From: Ahrensia sp. R2A130
GTDB taxonomy: Bacteria; Pseudomonadota; Alphaproteobacteria; Rhizobiales; Rhizobiaceae
Direction: 5' to 3'
NCBI RefSeq assembly: GCF_000179775.1
Contig: NZ_AEEB01000004.1
Span: 111,102 to 175,101 of the forward strand
DNA: 64,000 bases
In this document: piece by piece, positions 1 through 8,972 of the stretch
Position numbering within the stretch: position 1 is the first letter of the stretch
Layout: the number at the start of each line of letters is the position of its first letter
Program-made: the position numbers and the translations under genes
Notes under the pieces: model-generated
Databases searched by the model: none
What the model saw: only the letters and a program-made list of their open reading frames with translations
What the model was told of the DNA's origin: nothing

Positions 1-38
1 AAAACTGCGGCCAAAATGAAATTACGTTGATTGTCCAT
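1..38 (-). CDS. yidC: YidC membrane protein insertase, N-terminal fragment (runs off the window)
   Basis: Reading the minus strand from the ATG at position 38 gives MDNQRNFILAAV, the typical start of alphaproteobacterial YidC (a short polar MDN-x-RN segment before the first membrane helix). YidC inserts and folds inner-membrane proteins with or without SecYEG. The gene lies 94 bp downstream of rnpA on the same strand, matching the conserved rpmH-rnpA-yidC order; no yidD lies between them. Only 12 codons are visible, so the call rests on this peptide and the synteny. Confidence 0.8.
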   Translation of the reverse strand, partial: MDNQRNFILAAV

Positions 39-132
39 GAAGAACGACCTGCTCCCGAAACGGTCTGGAGATGTGGTGCAGCATATGGGGACCAGTTCGG
101 ACCCGTGCCACTTTAGCTTGGGATGGCCCGCT

Positions 133-651
133 TTACGTGCGCCCTGCCCCTGTTGCCGCGCCCTTGCGCGCACGGCCTTCGTCGCGGCGGGTTTTGCCCC
201 GTGGCGCAGGGTTTTGCAACCGTGCCACTTCTCTCAAGAGTGCCTTTGCTAAACCTTGTGTCATCTGCGCCGTCAAAGTTTGAAATGGCGCACCCAATGC
301 AGGCTCGTTTGCCATGAAGACGGCATCGTAACCGGCAAGGCTTTCCGGAACGGTAATTTCGGCGCTTGCGGCCCTCAGGCGGCGCTTGATGCGGTTGCGA
401 ACGACCGCGTTGCCGATCTTTTTCGTGACCGTAAAACCCACCCGGAAATGGTGCAGTTTCTCGCCCGGCCCCAAAAGCTCGTCCGGCTTGCGCTTTCGCA
501 ACTGGATGCCAAAAGCATCACGGCTGACGCGAGAGCCTTTGCGGCAGGCCACGAAATCGGCACGGCGTTTCATGCGCACGGTTTGTACTTTGGACATGCC
601 AAAGGGGGCCGCAGTACCATCACCGCTTCCCCCATCGAATTCATCGATCAT
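133..651 (-). CDS. rnpA: Ribonuclease P protein component
   Basis: This is the protein subunit of RNase P, which helps the RNA subunit remove 5' leaders from pre-tRNAs. The family signature is present: a basic helix reading KKIGNAVVRNRIKRRLR (the RNR motif) about residues 77-93, after an N-terminal RADFVACRKG segment. The length of 172 aa is longer than the usual 110-130 aa because of a Gly/Asp-rich N-terminal extension and a basic C-terminal tail. An internal ATG at 597 (MSKVQTVRMKRRADF) is a plausible alternative start and would remove 18 residues. It lies 42 bp behind rpmH and ahead of yidC, the usual operon. Confidence 0.93.
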   Translation of the reverse strand: MIDEFDGGSGDGTAAPFGMSKVQTVRMKRRADFVACRKGSRVSRDAFGIQLRKRKPDELLGPGEKLHHFRVGFTVTKKIGNAVVRNRIKRRLRAASAEITVPESLAGYDAVFMANEPALGAPFQTLTAQMTQGLAKALLREVARLQNPAPRGKTRRDEGRARKGAATGAGRT

Positions 652-693
652 AATGATTGCTCCCGCGAAGAATCGCAGGCAGCCGGTCCGAAG

Positions 694-828
694 TTAAGCG
701 GACAACTTCTTGCGGCCATGGGCGCGACGGCGTGCGATAACGCGACGGCCACCGGGTGTTGCCATGCGCGAACGGTAACCGTGGCGGCGTTTGCGGACGA
801 GTCTGCTGGGTTGGTAGGTGCGTTTCAT
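694..828 (-). CDS. rpmH: 50S ribosomal protein L34
   Basis: The minus strand from the ATG at 828 encodes 44 residues starting [18 protein letters not shown] and ending in AHGRKKLSA, a full-length, textbook bacterial L34. It is very basic and binds 23S rRNA in the large subunit. It is the first gene of the rpmH-rnpA-yidC operon. The 276 bp between it and the divergent oxidoreductase must hold promoters for both directions, but I could not place a clear -35/-10 pair. Confidence 0.97.
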   Translation of the reverse strand: MKRTYQPSRLVRKRRHGYRSRMATPGGRRVIARRRAHGRKKLSA

Positions 829-1104
829 GACACTTGCGTCGGCTGGATGCCGACCCTCTTTGTAAATCGTCTATTCAAAATGCGAAGTCGCGCGTGGCAT
901 CTCCACCGGTGCGGAAAGCTGCGCTCAGCGTTTGCTATAGCAGTGGAATGCAGCAAGTCAACGAAGCTGGCCGGTAAATCCACGTGACCGCTAACGAGAA
1001 GTTGAAAGCCGGTGAAGTTTCTCAACGCCCGCAACAACTTGCTCACGCCTTACGATGATGGTCAAACCGCGTTGAAACAATAGCATCCGACCGGACACAT
1101 CATC

Positions 1105-2559
1105 ATGGCCAAGACCCTCACTCCCGATATCTGCGTCATCGGCGGTGGTTCCGGCGGTCTTGTCGTCGCATCTGCTGCGGCTTCCTTCGGGGTCGAGGTG
1201 GTGTTGATCGAGAAAGGCCTGATGGGGGGCGACTGCCTGAATTACGGTTGCGTACCGTCCAAAGCGATGATCGCGGCAGGCAAACACGCGCAATCCATGC
1301 GCGAAGCTCCCGATTTCGGCGTGCTACCGCCATCCGGCAAGGTGCCGAAGGCGGGTCTGCAGCCAAAATTCGATTTCCAGAAAATCCATGACCATGTGCG
1401 CGGTGTCATCGACACGATTGCACCGATGGATTCGGTCGAGCGCTTCGAAAGTCTTGGCGTGACCGTCATCAAGGACCACGCCCGCTTTGAAGATAAGAAG
1501 ACCGTGGTTGCCGACGACACCACCATCAAGGCGCGCCGCATCGTGGTCGCCACCGGCTCTGCTGCTTTCGTGCCGCCCATCCCCGGCCTGGACACGGTGA
1601 AGTATGAGACGAACGAGACCTTGTTCGAGCGCACCGAAGCGCCCGGGCATTTCATCGTCATCGGTGGCGGCCCCATCGGCATGGAAATGGCGCAGGCCCA
1701 TCGTCGTCTCGGCGCTGAGGTGACGGTGATCGAGGGCGTAAAGGCGCTCAACAATGATGATCCTGAATGTGCGGCCATCGTGCTGGAAAAAATCCGCAAG
1801 GAGGGTGTGAACATTCTGGAAGGCACCAAGGTCACCAGTGTGGTGAAACTCGCGGGCAACCGCGTGAAGGTGAATGTGGAAAGTGACGAGGGCTCCTCAT
1901 CAATCGAGGGCGACACACTTCTGGTCGCCACAGGCCGTGCTGCCACTGTAGACGGGCTGGACCTCGAGAAAGCGGGCATCGAATACTCTCGCAAGGGCAT
2001 CAAGGTGAATGACAAGATGCGGACCACGAACAGCCGCGTTTACGCCATCGGCGACGTGGCCGGCGGCCTGCAATTCACACATGTTGCGGGCTATCAGGCC
2101 GGTCTGGTGATCCGCTCCATCCTGTTCCGCCTACCCGCTAAACAAGACACCCGCATCATTCCGTGGTGCACCTATACAGACCCCGAACTGGCGCAAGTCG
2201 GCCTGACCGAGGCACAAGCGCGGGAAAAGATCGGCGACATCACCGTGCTGCGCTGGCCCTATGCGGAAAACGACCGCGCGCAGGCCGAGCACAAGACGGA
2301 TGGTCTCATCAAGATCATCACCAACAAGAAGGGTCGTATCGAGGGTGTTACCATCGCTGGTGCCATGGCGGGCGAAATGATGAATATGTGGGCGCTGGCG
2401 ATTTCTCAGAACCTCACCGTGAAAGACATCGCAGGCTACATCCCGCCCTACCCCACCATGACCGAAATCGGGAAACGCGCGGCCACGACTTTCTACGCCC
2501 CCACCACGAAGAAACCGATCGTCCGCAGTGTGGTGGATTTCCTGCGGTCCTTCGGCTGA
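1105..2559 (+). CDS. FAD-dependent NAD(P)-disulfide oxidoreductase (dihydrolipoamide dehydrogenase / mercuric reductase-like)
   Basis: A class I flavoprotein disulfide reductase of 484 aa. Visible features are the N-terminal FAD-binding GGGSGG (residues 13-18), the redox disulfide GGDCLNYGCVPSK (Cys44/Cys49), the second NAD-binding GGGPIGMEMA, and an FAD-contacting YAIGDVAGG near residue 315. The C-terminal dimer domain lacks the catalytic His of true lipoamide dehydrogenases: the segment reads YPTMTE where HPTxxE is expected. It is therefore probably one of the E3-like family members of unknown substrate, not a complex-bound E3; no dehydrogenase-complex genes are nearby. A sensor kinase gene follows immediately and may be cotranscribed. 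Confidence 0.85.
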   Translation: MAKTLTPDICVIGGGSGGLVVASAAASFGVEVVLIEKGLMGGDCLNYGCVPSKAMIAAGKHAQSMREAPDFGVLPPSGKVPKAGLQPKFDFQKIHDHVRGVIDTIAPMDSVERFESLGVTVIKDHARFEDKKTVVADDTTIKARRIVVATGSAAFVPPIPGLDTVKYETNETLFERTEAPGHFIVIGGGPIGMEMAQAHRRLGAEVTVIEGVKALNNDDPECAAIVLEKIRKEGVNILEGTKVTSVVKLAGNRVKVNVESDEGSSSIEGDTLLVATGRAATVDGLDLEKAGIEYSRKGIKVNDKMRTTNSRVYAIGDVAGGLQFTHVAGYQAGLVIRSILFRLPAKQDTRIIPWCTYTDPELAQVGLTEAQAREKIGDITVLRWPYAENDRAQAEHKTDGLIKIITNKKGRIEGVTIAGAMAGEMMNMWALAISQNLTVKDIAGYIPPYPTMTEIGKRAATTFYAPTTKKPIVRSVVDFLRSFG

Positions 2560-2577
2560 TTGGTGAGCGCGGAGCGC

Positions 2578-4056
2578 ATGGCTTTGACGTCGGACAGTAA
2601 AGAAACAGCAGCGGTTGCGTCGAAACAGAGCCGCCCTCCTCGCGGTAGTTTTGCGCGGCTGGTGCGCGGCCTGTCGGGGCGGCTGCTGTGGCTGACCGTC
2701 GTGGTCATTATGCTGACGGAAGTTTTCGTCTTCGTGCCGTCCGTCGCCAACTTCCGTCTCAGCTGGTTGGCGGATCATTTCACCACCGGCGAAGCTTCAT
2801 CGCTGGCGCTGGAAAAATTACCCGGCGACGTCATTCCCGAAGATGTTCGCAAGGCCCTGCTTGAACTCACCCAGACAGAACTCATCGTCGTTCGTTCCGA
2901 TGGTGCAAGTCGCATTCTGGCCGCCGACGAGATGCCCGGCGACGTGGCGGTAACGGTAGAGGTCGTTGCGCCGGGTCGAGCGCAGGCGGTGGCCTCGATC
3001 TTCGAAGCGTTCGACACTTTGATCTTCGGTGGTGACCGGTCGATCCGCGTTGTGGGTGAAATGGCGCAACGTTCCGGCACGCTGGAATTGGTGATGAAGG
3101 AGAAGCCCCTGCGCGACGCTATGCTGTCCTATGCGGGCAACGTCCTCCTCATTTCGCTCGCCATTTCCATTGTCACGGGTCTCGTCGTTTTCCTGACACT
3201 GCGGGCCATTCTCATCCGCCCACTGCAACGCATGGCCGGTGCGATGGTCACGTTTGCCGATAATCCCGAAGCGCCTGATGCGATGATCGTGCCCAGTGAT
3301 CGGCACGACGAAATCGGCGTCACGGAAGTGCAGCTTGCCGCCATGCAGAAACAAGTTCGCGGTACGCTGGCCCAACAACGCCACCTCGCCGATCTCGGAC
3401 TTGCGGTGTCAAAGATCAATCACGACCTCCGTAACATTCTTGCTTCCGCGTCGCTTTTCTCTGAGCGGCTGGAAGACGTGGAAGACCCTCTCGTCCAGCG
3501 CCTCGCCCCGCGCCTGCTTCGCACCATCGACCGCGCCGTGGACTACACCAATTCCGTGCTCGCCTACGGCAAAGCGGGCGAGGCTGTACCCATGCGAACG
3601 CTGGTGCGGCTCGACCGCCTGACCGCAGATGTACGCGAGACATTGGACCTCGACACCGACGAAGATAGTGCCGTTATTTTCATCGACCACGTACCGCAGG
3701 GCTTCGAAGTTCAGGCCGATGCCGAGCAGCTTTTTCGCGTGTTGATGAACCTGTCGCGCAACGCGGTGCAGGCCATGGAGGCCATGGCCGACCCCGCCAT
3801 CGTGAAGCGCCTCACCATCGCAGCCGAACGCGAAGACGGTGCCACCCGAATCACCTTATCGGACACGGGGCCAGGCATTCCCGCAGACGTCCGCAAAACG
3901 CTCTTCGCAGCTTTCAGCAATTCCAACACCTCCGGCGGCACGGGGCTGGGCATGGCTATCGCCGCCGAGTTGATCCGCGCTCATGGCGGCACGATCAAGC
4001 TGCTCCAAACCGATGGTTCACCCGGCGCAACCTTCGAAATCACCCTGCCGAACTAA
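2578..4056 (+). CDS. Sensor histidine kinase with HAMP domain
   Basis: A membrane sensor kinase of about 492 aa. There is an N-terminal TM helix (LLWLTVVVIMLTEVFVFVPS), a periplasmic stretch of about 130 residues, a second TM (VLLISLAISIVTGLVVFLTL) followed by a HAMP segment (LIRPLQRMAGAM), then the phospho-acceptor helix with KINHDLRN (His near residue 282). The HATPase domain shows the N box (MNLSRNAVQAME), G1 box (DTGPGIP) and G2 box (GGTGLGMAIA). ATG 2578 was chosen because GGAG lies just upstream; GTG 2563 is an in-frame alternative. It follows the oxidoreductase by 18 bp. No response-regulator gene is adjacent, so its partner is unknown. Confidence 0.85.
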   Translation: MALTSDSKETAAVASKQSRPPRGSFARLVRGLSGRLLWLTVVVIMLTEVFVFVPSVANFRLSWLADHFTTGEASSLALEKLPGDVIPEDVRKALLELTQTELIVVRSDGASRILAADEMPGDVAVTVEVVAPGRAQAVASIFEAFDTLIFGGDRSIRVVGEMAQRSGTLELVMKEKPLRDAMLSYAGNVLLISLAISIVTGLVVFLTLRAILIRPLQRMAGAMVTFADNPEAPDAMIVPSDRHDEIGVTEVQLAAMQKQVRGTLAQQRHLADLGLAVSKINHDLRNILASASLFSERLEDVEDPLVQRLAPRLLRTIDRAVDYTNSVLAYGKAGEAVPMRTLVRLDRLTADVRETLDLDTDEDSAVIFIDHVPQGFEVQADAEQLFRVLMNLSRNAVQAMEAMADPAIVKRLTIAAEREDGATRITLSDTGPGIPADVRKTLFAAFSNSNTSGGTGLGMAIAAELIRAHGGTIKLLQTDGSPGATFEITLPN

Positions 4057-4060
4057 GCGA

Positions 4061-4798
4061 CTACTGCAATCCTACAGCATCTACGATGCCACGTGGACAA
4101 CCGGCCTTCGTTCGTGGCGCAGATGCGGCCAGCGCACCGATATCCGGCGCATCGCCGATCACGCCTTCGATGCCCAGCGTCAATTCCACAATCAATTCAC
4201 GACGCCCGTCGCGCTTACACGACATGCGAAGCCGGTCGCCTGTTCCCACGCCAAACGCATCATCGAATGCCGCCCGCACCTGCCGCACCGTCACGCTTCG
4301 ACCGATGGATCGGGCGAACAGATCGCGCACGGACGAACCGTTGATCGCCGCCATAAGCGCGAGCGAATCGCGGTAGTAGCCCTCGGCATCATCACCGTAA
4401 CACGTGCCGTGTTTCACCCATTCGTGCCGATGCAGGAACGAGCGCGTTCCGGGCATTTTTTCATACAAACGCTTCCGCATCTCCTCCGACAGACCAAGGC
4501 CCGGGAGCTGCTTCCAACGGCGACGCTTATCCGCATCTTGCTGCGCCCGCGACACGCCGCAATAGACGTTGCTGCGCGGTTGCGGCCACAGCCCGTGCAA
4601 GGTGAAATGGTCGGCATCGAACCGCCCGGCCCGCTGGCTGCGGCATTCCGGCAGTCGCGCCCGCGCCTCGCAAAAGGCAGGTTGCCACGACATCGCCAGA
4701 ACCATCGCGCCGGTATGGCGTTGCCCTGATGATGTCACCGCTTCATCCTGACAGGACGCAAGCATCATAACGGCGAATATGAGAACGAGGATACGCAT
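4061..4798 (-). CDS. Ribonuclease T2 family lipoprotein
   Basis: A predicted envelope-anchored, acid-type RNase. The start at 4798 gives a signal sequence ending in a lipobox (MMLASC), so the mature protein should be a lipoprotein. Both conserved active-site segments are present: CAS I as FTLHGLWP and CAS II as HEWVKHGTCY, with the two catalytic histidines and the Glu. The length of 245 aa fits the family. It converges on the sensor kinase (4 bp between stops) and starts 38 bp from the divergent helicase gene, so its promoter must overlap that coding region or its leader. The role is probably scavenging of extracellular RNA. Confidence 0.85.
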   Translation of the reverse strand: MRILVLIFAVMMLASCQDEAVTSSGQRHTGAMVLAMSWQPAFCEARARLPECRSQRAGRFDADHFTLHGLWPQPRSNVYCGVSRAQQDADKRRRWKQLPGLGLSEEMRKRLYEKMPGTRSFLHRHEWVKHGTCYGDDAEGYYRDSLALMAAINGSSVRDLFARSIGRSVTVRQVRAAFDDAFGVGTGDRLRMSCKRDGRRELIVELTLGIEGVIGDAPDIGALAASAPRTKAGCPRGIVDAVGLQ

Positions 4799-4836
4799 GA
4801 CCAAAGCCATAGGTGAGCCGGAAGGCACCGTCCATC

Positions 4837-7407
4837 ATGGCTGATCACACGGCCACAACAACCGTGGAAGCAGTGCGCTCCGATGTTGGCGAACCGCTGA
4901 CCGCGCACCTGCCGGACGTCTTCACGGACTGGTTCGCCGAACGTGGCTGGGCACCCCGCACGCACCAGTTGGAACTCTTGGCCGGTTCACAAGCCGGGCG
5001 CTCGTCGCTGCTCATCGCCCCCACCGGCGCGGGCAAGACACTGGCCGGTTTTCTGCCCGCCCTCACCGACCTCGCCCAGCGCCCGAAACGCAAGCCGGGT
5101 GAGGCGTATCGCGGAATTCACACGCTCTATATCTCGCCGCTGAAAGCTCTAGCGGTCGACATCAAGCGCAATCTGGAAATGCCCGTAGACGAGATGGATC
5201 TGCCCATCAAAATCGAAACCCGCACCGGCGACACGCCATCGTCTCGCCGCCAGCGGCAGAAGCTGAACCCGCCTGACATCATGTTGACGACGCCGGAGCA
5301 GTTGGCGCTGCTCATCGCATCCGACGGAGCGGAGCGGTTCTTCGATGGCCTCCGCTACGTCATTTTCGACGAGCTGCATTCGCTGGTCACCAACAAGCGT
5401 GGCCATCTGCTTTCGCTCGGGCTGGCGCGGCTGCGGAAGCTGCAACCTGCCGTGCAGACCATCGGCCTGTCGGCCACCGTATCGGAGCCGCTCGCTTTGC
5501 AACGCTGGTTGGTGCCGCAGAACCGTGGTGACACGCGCACCGACCACGCCGCTGATCTCATCACCGTTTCCGGCGGTGCGAAGCCGAACATCACCATCCT
5601 CGACACCAGCGAACGCCTGCCGTGGTCCGGCCATTCCGCCAAACACGCGGTGGGCGAAATTCTGAAGATGATCGAAGAGCACCGCACCACTCTCATCTTC
5701 GTCAACACCCGCAGCCAGGCGGAGTTTCTGTTTCAGTATCTGTGGCACATCAACGACGACAATCTGCCGATTGCGCTGCACCACGGGTCGCTGGAAGTCG
5801 GCCAGCGGCGCAAGGTGGAGGCCGCCATGTCGGACAATCTGCTGCGTGCCGTCATCGCCACCTCCACGCTGGACCTCGGCATTGATTGGGGCGATGTCGA
5901 TCTCGTGGTTCACCTCGGCGCACCAAAGGGTGCCAGCCGGTTGGCCCAGCGCATCGGGCGCTCCAACCACCGCATGGACGAACCGTCCAAGGCCATTCTC
6001 GTGCCCGCGAACCGGTTCGAGGTTCTTGAATGCAAGGCCGCGCTGGACGCCAATTATCTTGGCGATCAGGACACGCCACCGCTGCGCCCCGGTGGCCTCG
6101 ACGTGCTGTGCCAGCACATTCTCGGCATGGCCGTGGCGGGGCCGTTTCAAGAAGACGACCTCTACGCCGAGGTCATCTCTGCCGCGCCCTACGCGGAACT
6201 CGACTGGGACACGTTCGACCGCTGCATCCAATATGTCGCCACCGGCGGCTACGCGCTGAAGGCTTATGAGCGGTATGCGAAAATCATACGAACCAGCGAC
6301 GGCACATGGCGGCTCACCCACCCGCGACTCGCCCAGCAATACCGCATGAATGCCGGGACCATCTACGAACTGCCTGCCATGAATGTTCGCCAGGTTCGGC
6401 AGGGCCGCAAGAATGGCCAGCTGCCCGCCGGTCGCGGCGGACGGGTGCTGGGCAAGCTGGACGAATACTTTCTCACCAAACTGGTGCCGGGCAACACGTT
6501 CATGTTTTCCGGGCAGGTTTGCCGTTTCGAAGGCTTTCGCGAAAACGAAGCCATCGTCACCAAGACCCAGCACGACAAGCCCATGGTGCCGAGTTACGCG
6601 GGGTCGAAATTCCCCTATTCCACCATGCTCGCCTCTTACGTACGCGAGATGATTTCCGACCCGAAAAAATGGCCCGGTCTGCCGCCACAAGTTTCCGACT
6701 GGCTGCATATCCAGCGACGCAAATCCATCATTCCCGAACCCGACCAGGTGCTGGTGGAAACCTTTCCACGCGGCGAAAAATTCTATCTCATCACCTACTC
6801 CTTCGAAGGCTATCTCGCCCATCAGACGCTCGCGATGCTGCTGACCAAGCGGCTGGAACGGGCCGGTGCAAAACCCACCGGCTACGTCGCCACCGATTAC
6901 GTCGTCGCCATCTGGGGCTTGGAAGACATGGGCGCGATGATTGCCGATGGTTCGCTCGATCTCGACGACCTCTACGATGAGGACATGTTAGGCGATGATC
7001 TGGAGGCGTGGATGAACGACTCCTTCATGCTGAAACGCACCTTCCGCCAATGCGCCATGATCGCCCTGCTGATCGAAAAAAACGCGCCGCAAAAGTCGAA
7101 GACAGGACGGCAGATGACGCAATCGTCCGACCTGATCTACGACGTGCTGCGCGAACACGAGCCGGACCACATTCTCCTTCAAGCCACCCGCGAAGACGCT
7201 GCCACCGGCCTGCTGGATGTCCGCCGCGTCGGCACGCTGCTGGCCCGCGCGCAGGATCATATCGTCCACAAGAACCTCGACAAGCTGTCCCCCATGGCCG
7301 TGCCGATCATGCTGGAAGCAGGCCGCGAACGGGTGGACGGCGCAGCGTCCGAAAGCCTGCTGGTAGAAGCTGCAGAGAACCTGATCGCCGAGGCGATGGA
7401 GATTTGA
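4837..7407 (+). CDS. Ligase-associated DEXH-box DNA helicase (Lhr-core type)
   Basis: A superfamily 2 helicase of 856 aa. Walker A is APTGAGKT near residues 61-68, motif II is FDELHS near 175-180, motif III is LSATVSEP, and motif VI is QRIGRSNHR. The long C-terminal part matches the winged-helix and beta-barrel core of Lhr. Homologues sit in a four-gene DNA damage cluster with an ATP-dependent ligase, an Mre11/beta-lactamase-fold exonuclease and PdeM. Here only PdeM follows. ATG 4837 was chosen (GGAAGG 11 nt upstream); an in-frame GTG at 4813 would add eight residues. Confidence 0.9.
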   Translation: MADHTATTTVEAVRSDVGEPLTAHLPDVFTDWFAERGWAPRTHQLELLAGSQAGRSSLLIAPTGAGKTLAGFLPALTDLAQRPKRKPGEAYRGIHTLYISPLKALAVDIKRNLEMPVDEMDLPIKIETRTGDTPSSRRQRQKLNPPDIMLTTPEQLALLIASDGAERFFDGLRYVIFDELHSLVTNKRGHLLSLGLARLRKLQPAVQTIGLSATVSEPLALQRWLVPQNRGDTRTDHAADLITVSGGAKPNITILDTSERLPWSGHSAKHAVGEILKMIEEHRTTLIFVNTRSQAEFLFQYLWHINDDNLPIALHHGSLEVGQRRKVEAAMSDNLLRAVIATSTLDLGIDWGDVDLVVHLGAPKGASRLAQRIGRSNHRMDEPSKAILVPANRFEVLECKAALDANYLGDQDTPPLRPGGLDVLCQHILGMAVAGPFQEDDLYAEVISAAPYAELDWDTFDRCIQYVATGGYALKAYERYAKIIRTSDGTWRLTHPRLAQQYRMNAGTIYELPAMNVRQVRQGRKNGQLPAGRGGRVLGKLDEYFLTKLVPGNTFMFSGQVCRFEGFRENEAIVTKTQHDKPMVPSYAGSKFPYSTMLASYVREMISDPKKWPGLPPQVSDWLHIQRRKSIIPEPDQVLVETFPRGEKFYLITYSFEGYLAHQTLAMLLTKRLERAGAKPTGYVATDYVVAIWGLEDMGAMIADGSLDLDDLYDEDMLGDDLEAWMNDSFMLKRTFRQCAMIALLIEKNAPQKSKTGRQMTQSSDLIYDVLREHEPDHILLQATREDAATGLLDVRRVGTLLARAQDHIVHKNLDKLSPMAVPIMLEAGRERVDGAASESLLVEAAENLIAEAMEI

Positions 7408-7518
7408 TCTCCGTTCCATAGTGCCACAAGCGGCACCAACCGTGTACAAAACCAGCGCGACATGATTCGAGGTATCCGCCTCATTCGCCGCCATCACCCA
7501 GTGCAAGCGTCTTTCATT

Positions 7519-8319
7519 ATGGCCGATCATGAGCCGGACCAACCGTCCGCAACACACAACGAAGAAGACGCGCTCATGCAGGCCTCAGACGCTGCCCATC
7601 CGGCAGACGACCATCGCAACGATTCCCAATTCGCCGATTTTTCCGGCACCTGCATCCATGCCGTCAACGGCGTGGAACTGGTGGCCGATGCCGATGGCGT
7701 GGCCTATTGGCCCGCGACCGACACGCTGCTGGTGGCCGATTTGCACTTGGAAAAAGGCTCCTCCTTCGCCCGACGCGGCCAGCTTCTGCCGCCCTACGAC
7801 ACGATGATTACGCTGCGCCGCCTCGCCGTTTGCCTCGACCGCTGGCAGCCCACCCGCGTCGTCGCACTTGGCGACAGCTTCCACGACAGAGATGCAGCAC
7901 TGCGCCTTTCCACCGAAGCGAAGGAAACGCTTCTCGGTATGATGCACGACCGGGACTGGACGTGGATAACCGGCAACCACGACCCGTTGCCCCCCGGCGG
8001 TCTCGGTGGCACCGTGACCGATGAAATTTCCGATGGCGGTCTTGTGCTGCGCCACGAGCCATTGGTCGATCACAAGCCGGGAGAAATCTCCGGCCACCTT
8101 CATCCGCAGGCCCGCATCATCCGCAAGGGCCGCGCTGTCCGCCGCTCCTGTTTCGCCGCCTCGCGCAGCCGTATGATCATGCCCAGCTTCGGCGCTTACA
8201 CCGGCGGATTGAACGTCTTCGACCGCGCCTTCGACGGCCTGTTCGATGGCCGCAATTTCCACGCGCTGATGCGTGGCGAGAGGCAGGTTTACAGTATCGC
8301 CGGCAAGGATTTGGGTTAG
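7519..8319 (+). CDS. pdeM: Ligase-associated DNA damage response endonuclease PdeM (metallophosphoesterase)
   Basis: A calcineurin-type metallophosphoesterase carrying the whole metal-binding set: ADLHLEKG (DxH), LGDSFHD (GDxxHD), ITGNHD (GNHD), LRHEP and SGHLHP (GHxH). The YWP-x5-LLVADLHLEKGSSFARRG segment is diagnostic of the PdeM group that travels with the ligase-associated helicase, which lies just upstream. Starts are uncertain: ATG 7462, 7519 and 7576 are all in frame, and the family core begins about 50 residues after 7519, so a shorter form is possible. The stop overlaps the convergent gene by 4 bp. Confidence 0.87.
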   Translation: MADHEPDQPSATHNEEDALMQASDAAHPADDHRNDSQFADFSGTCIHAVNGVELVADADGVAYWPATDTLLVADLHLEKGSSFARRGQLLPPYDTMITLRRLAVCLDRWQPTRVVALGDSFHDRDAALRLSTEAKETLLGMMHDRDWTWITGNHDPLPPGGLGGTVTDEISDGGLVLRHEPLVDHKPGEISGHLHPQARIIRKGRAVRRSCFAASRSRMIMPSFGAYTGGLNVFDRAFDGLFDGRNFHALMRGERQVYSIAGKDLG

Positions 8320-8972
8320 AAGGCCACGTCCCCCGTCACCTTCGGCACCACGGGCGCGAGCGCTTCGTGCAACCGCGTTTCCCACTCCTCCCGCGCAGCG
8401 CGTTTCTTCGGCACAGGGTTGATGAAATCGAACAGGCTCCACAACGGTTCGATGCCATGGCGCGGCAAGCCGCGGGCGGATTTTATGCCCTTGCGATGCT
8501 CGGTCAGTCGTCGCGGAACGGGCTTGCCGGTTGAGCCGACATAGGCGCCGTAGATGCCGTTTTCCGACGAGTAGCCGCCGCGCAGCATAACATAGATATT
8601 GGCACCCTTCGCGCCCTGTCCTTCCATGTGGGCATCCAGCAAATCGCGCGGAAACGTTTCGCGCACTTTCGCGCCCGCTTCCTCCAGCCAGATAATCGGC
8701 TCCAGATCGTGCTCGGCAAATTTCATCGACGCGGCCATATCGGTGCGGCGGCTTCGCAGCTCGTTCAACGCCAGCGTGGCCAGTTCCAGACCGGGCGGGT
8801 TTTGCGATAACCAGCCTCCGATAGCCGCCGTCATTTGTGTGTCGCTCCAGTTGCGAAACGGTTTCGGGTGACTGTAGGCGAGGCCGGGAAATTTCGCGTA
8901 TTTGCCGACAGCATATTTCGGCAGCAGCGGAATTTCCGCGAAGTTTCCCCTTCGCCTAGTTTTAGGTGGCAT
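8316..8972 (-). CDS. GIY-YIG-like nuclease domain protein
   Basis: A 218-aa protein with no named homologue that I recognise. The second half contains a likely GIY-YIG nuclease core: IYVMLRGG, then [21 protein letters not shown], in which YVG replaces YIG, the Arg of RRLTEH is in the catalytic position, and a later Glu-rich helix ([10 protein letters not shown]) could supply the metal-binding Glu. The N-terminal half (about 110 residues) is unassigned. The start at 8972 lies inside the last codons of deoA, an 11-bp overlap that suggests translational coupling, although no functional link to nucleoside catabolism is obvious. Confidence 0.6.
   Translation of the reverse strand: MPPKTRRRGNFAEIPLLPKYAVGKYAKFPGLAYSHPKPFRNWSDTQMTAAIGGWLSQNPPGLELATLALNELRSRRTDMAASMKFAEHDLEPIIWLEEAGAKVRETFPRDLLDAHMEGQGAKGANIYVMLRGGYSSENGIYGAYVGSTGKPVPRRLTEHRKGIKSARGLPRHGIEPLWSLFDFINPVPKKRAAREEWETRLHEALAPVVPKVTGDVAF

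Noticed and set aside
5149..6822. A 557-codon open frame on the minus strand inside the helicase gene
   Set aside because: It lies entirely antisense to a well-conserved helicase, has no domain, and long antisense frames are common in GC-rich DNA.
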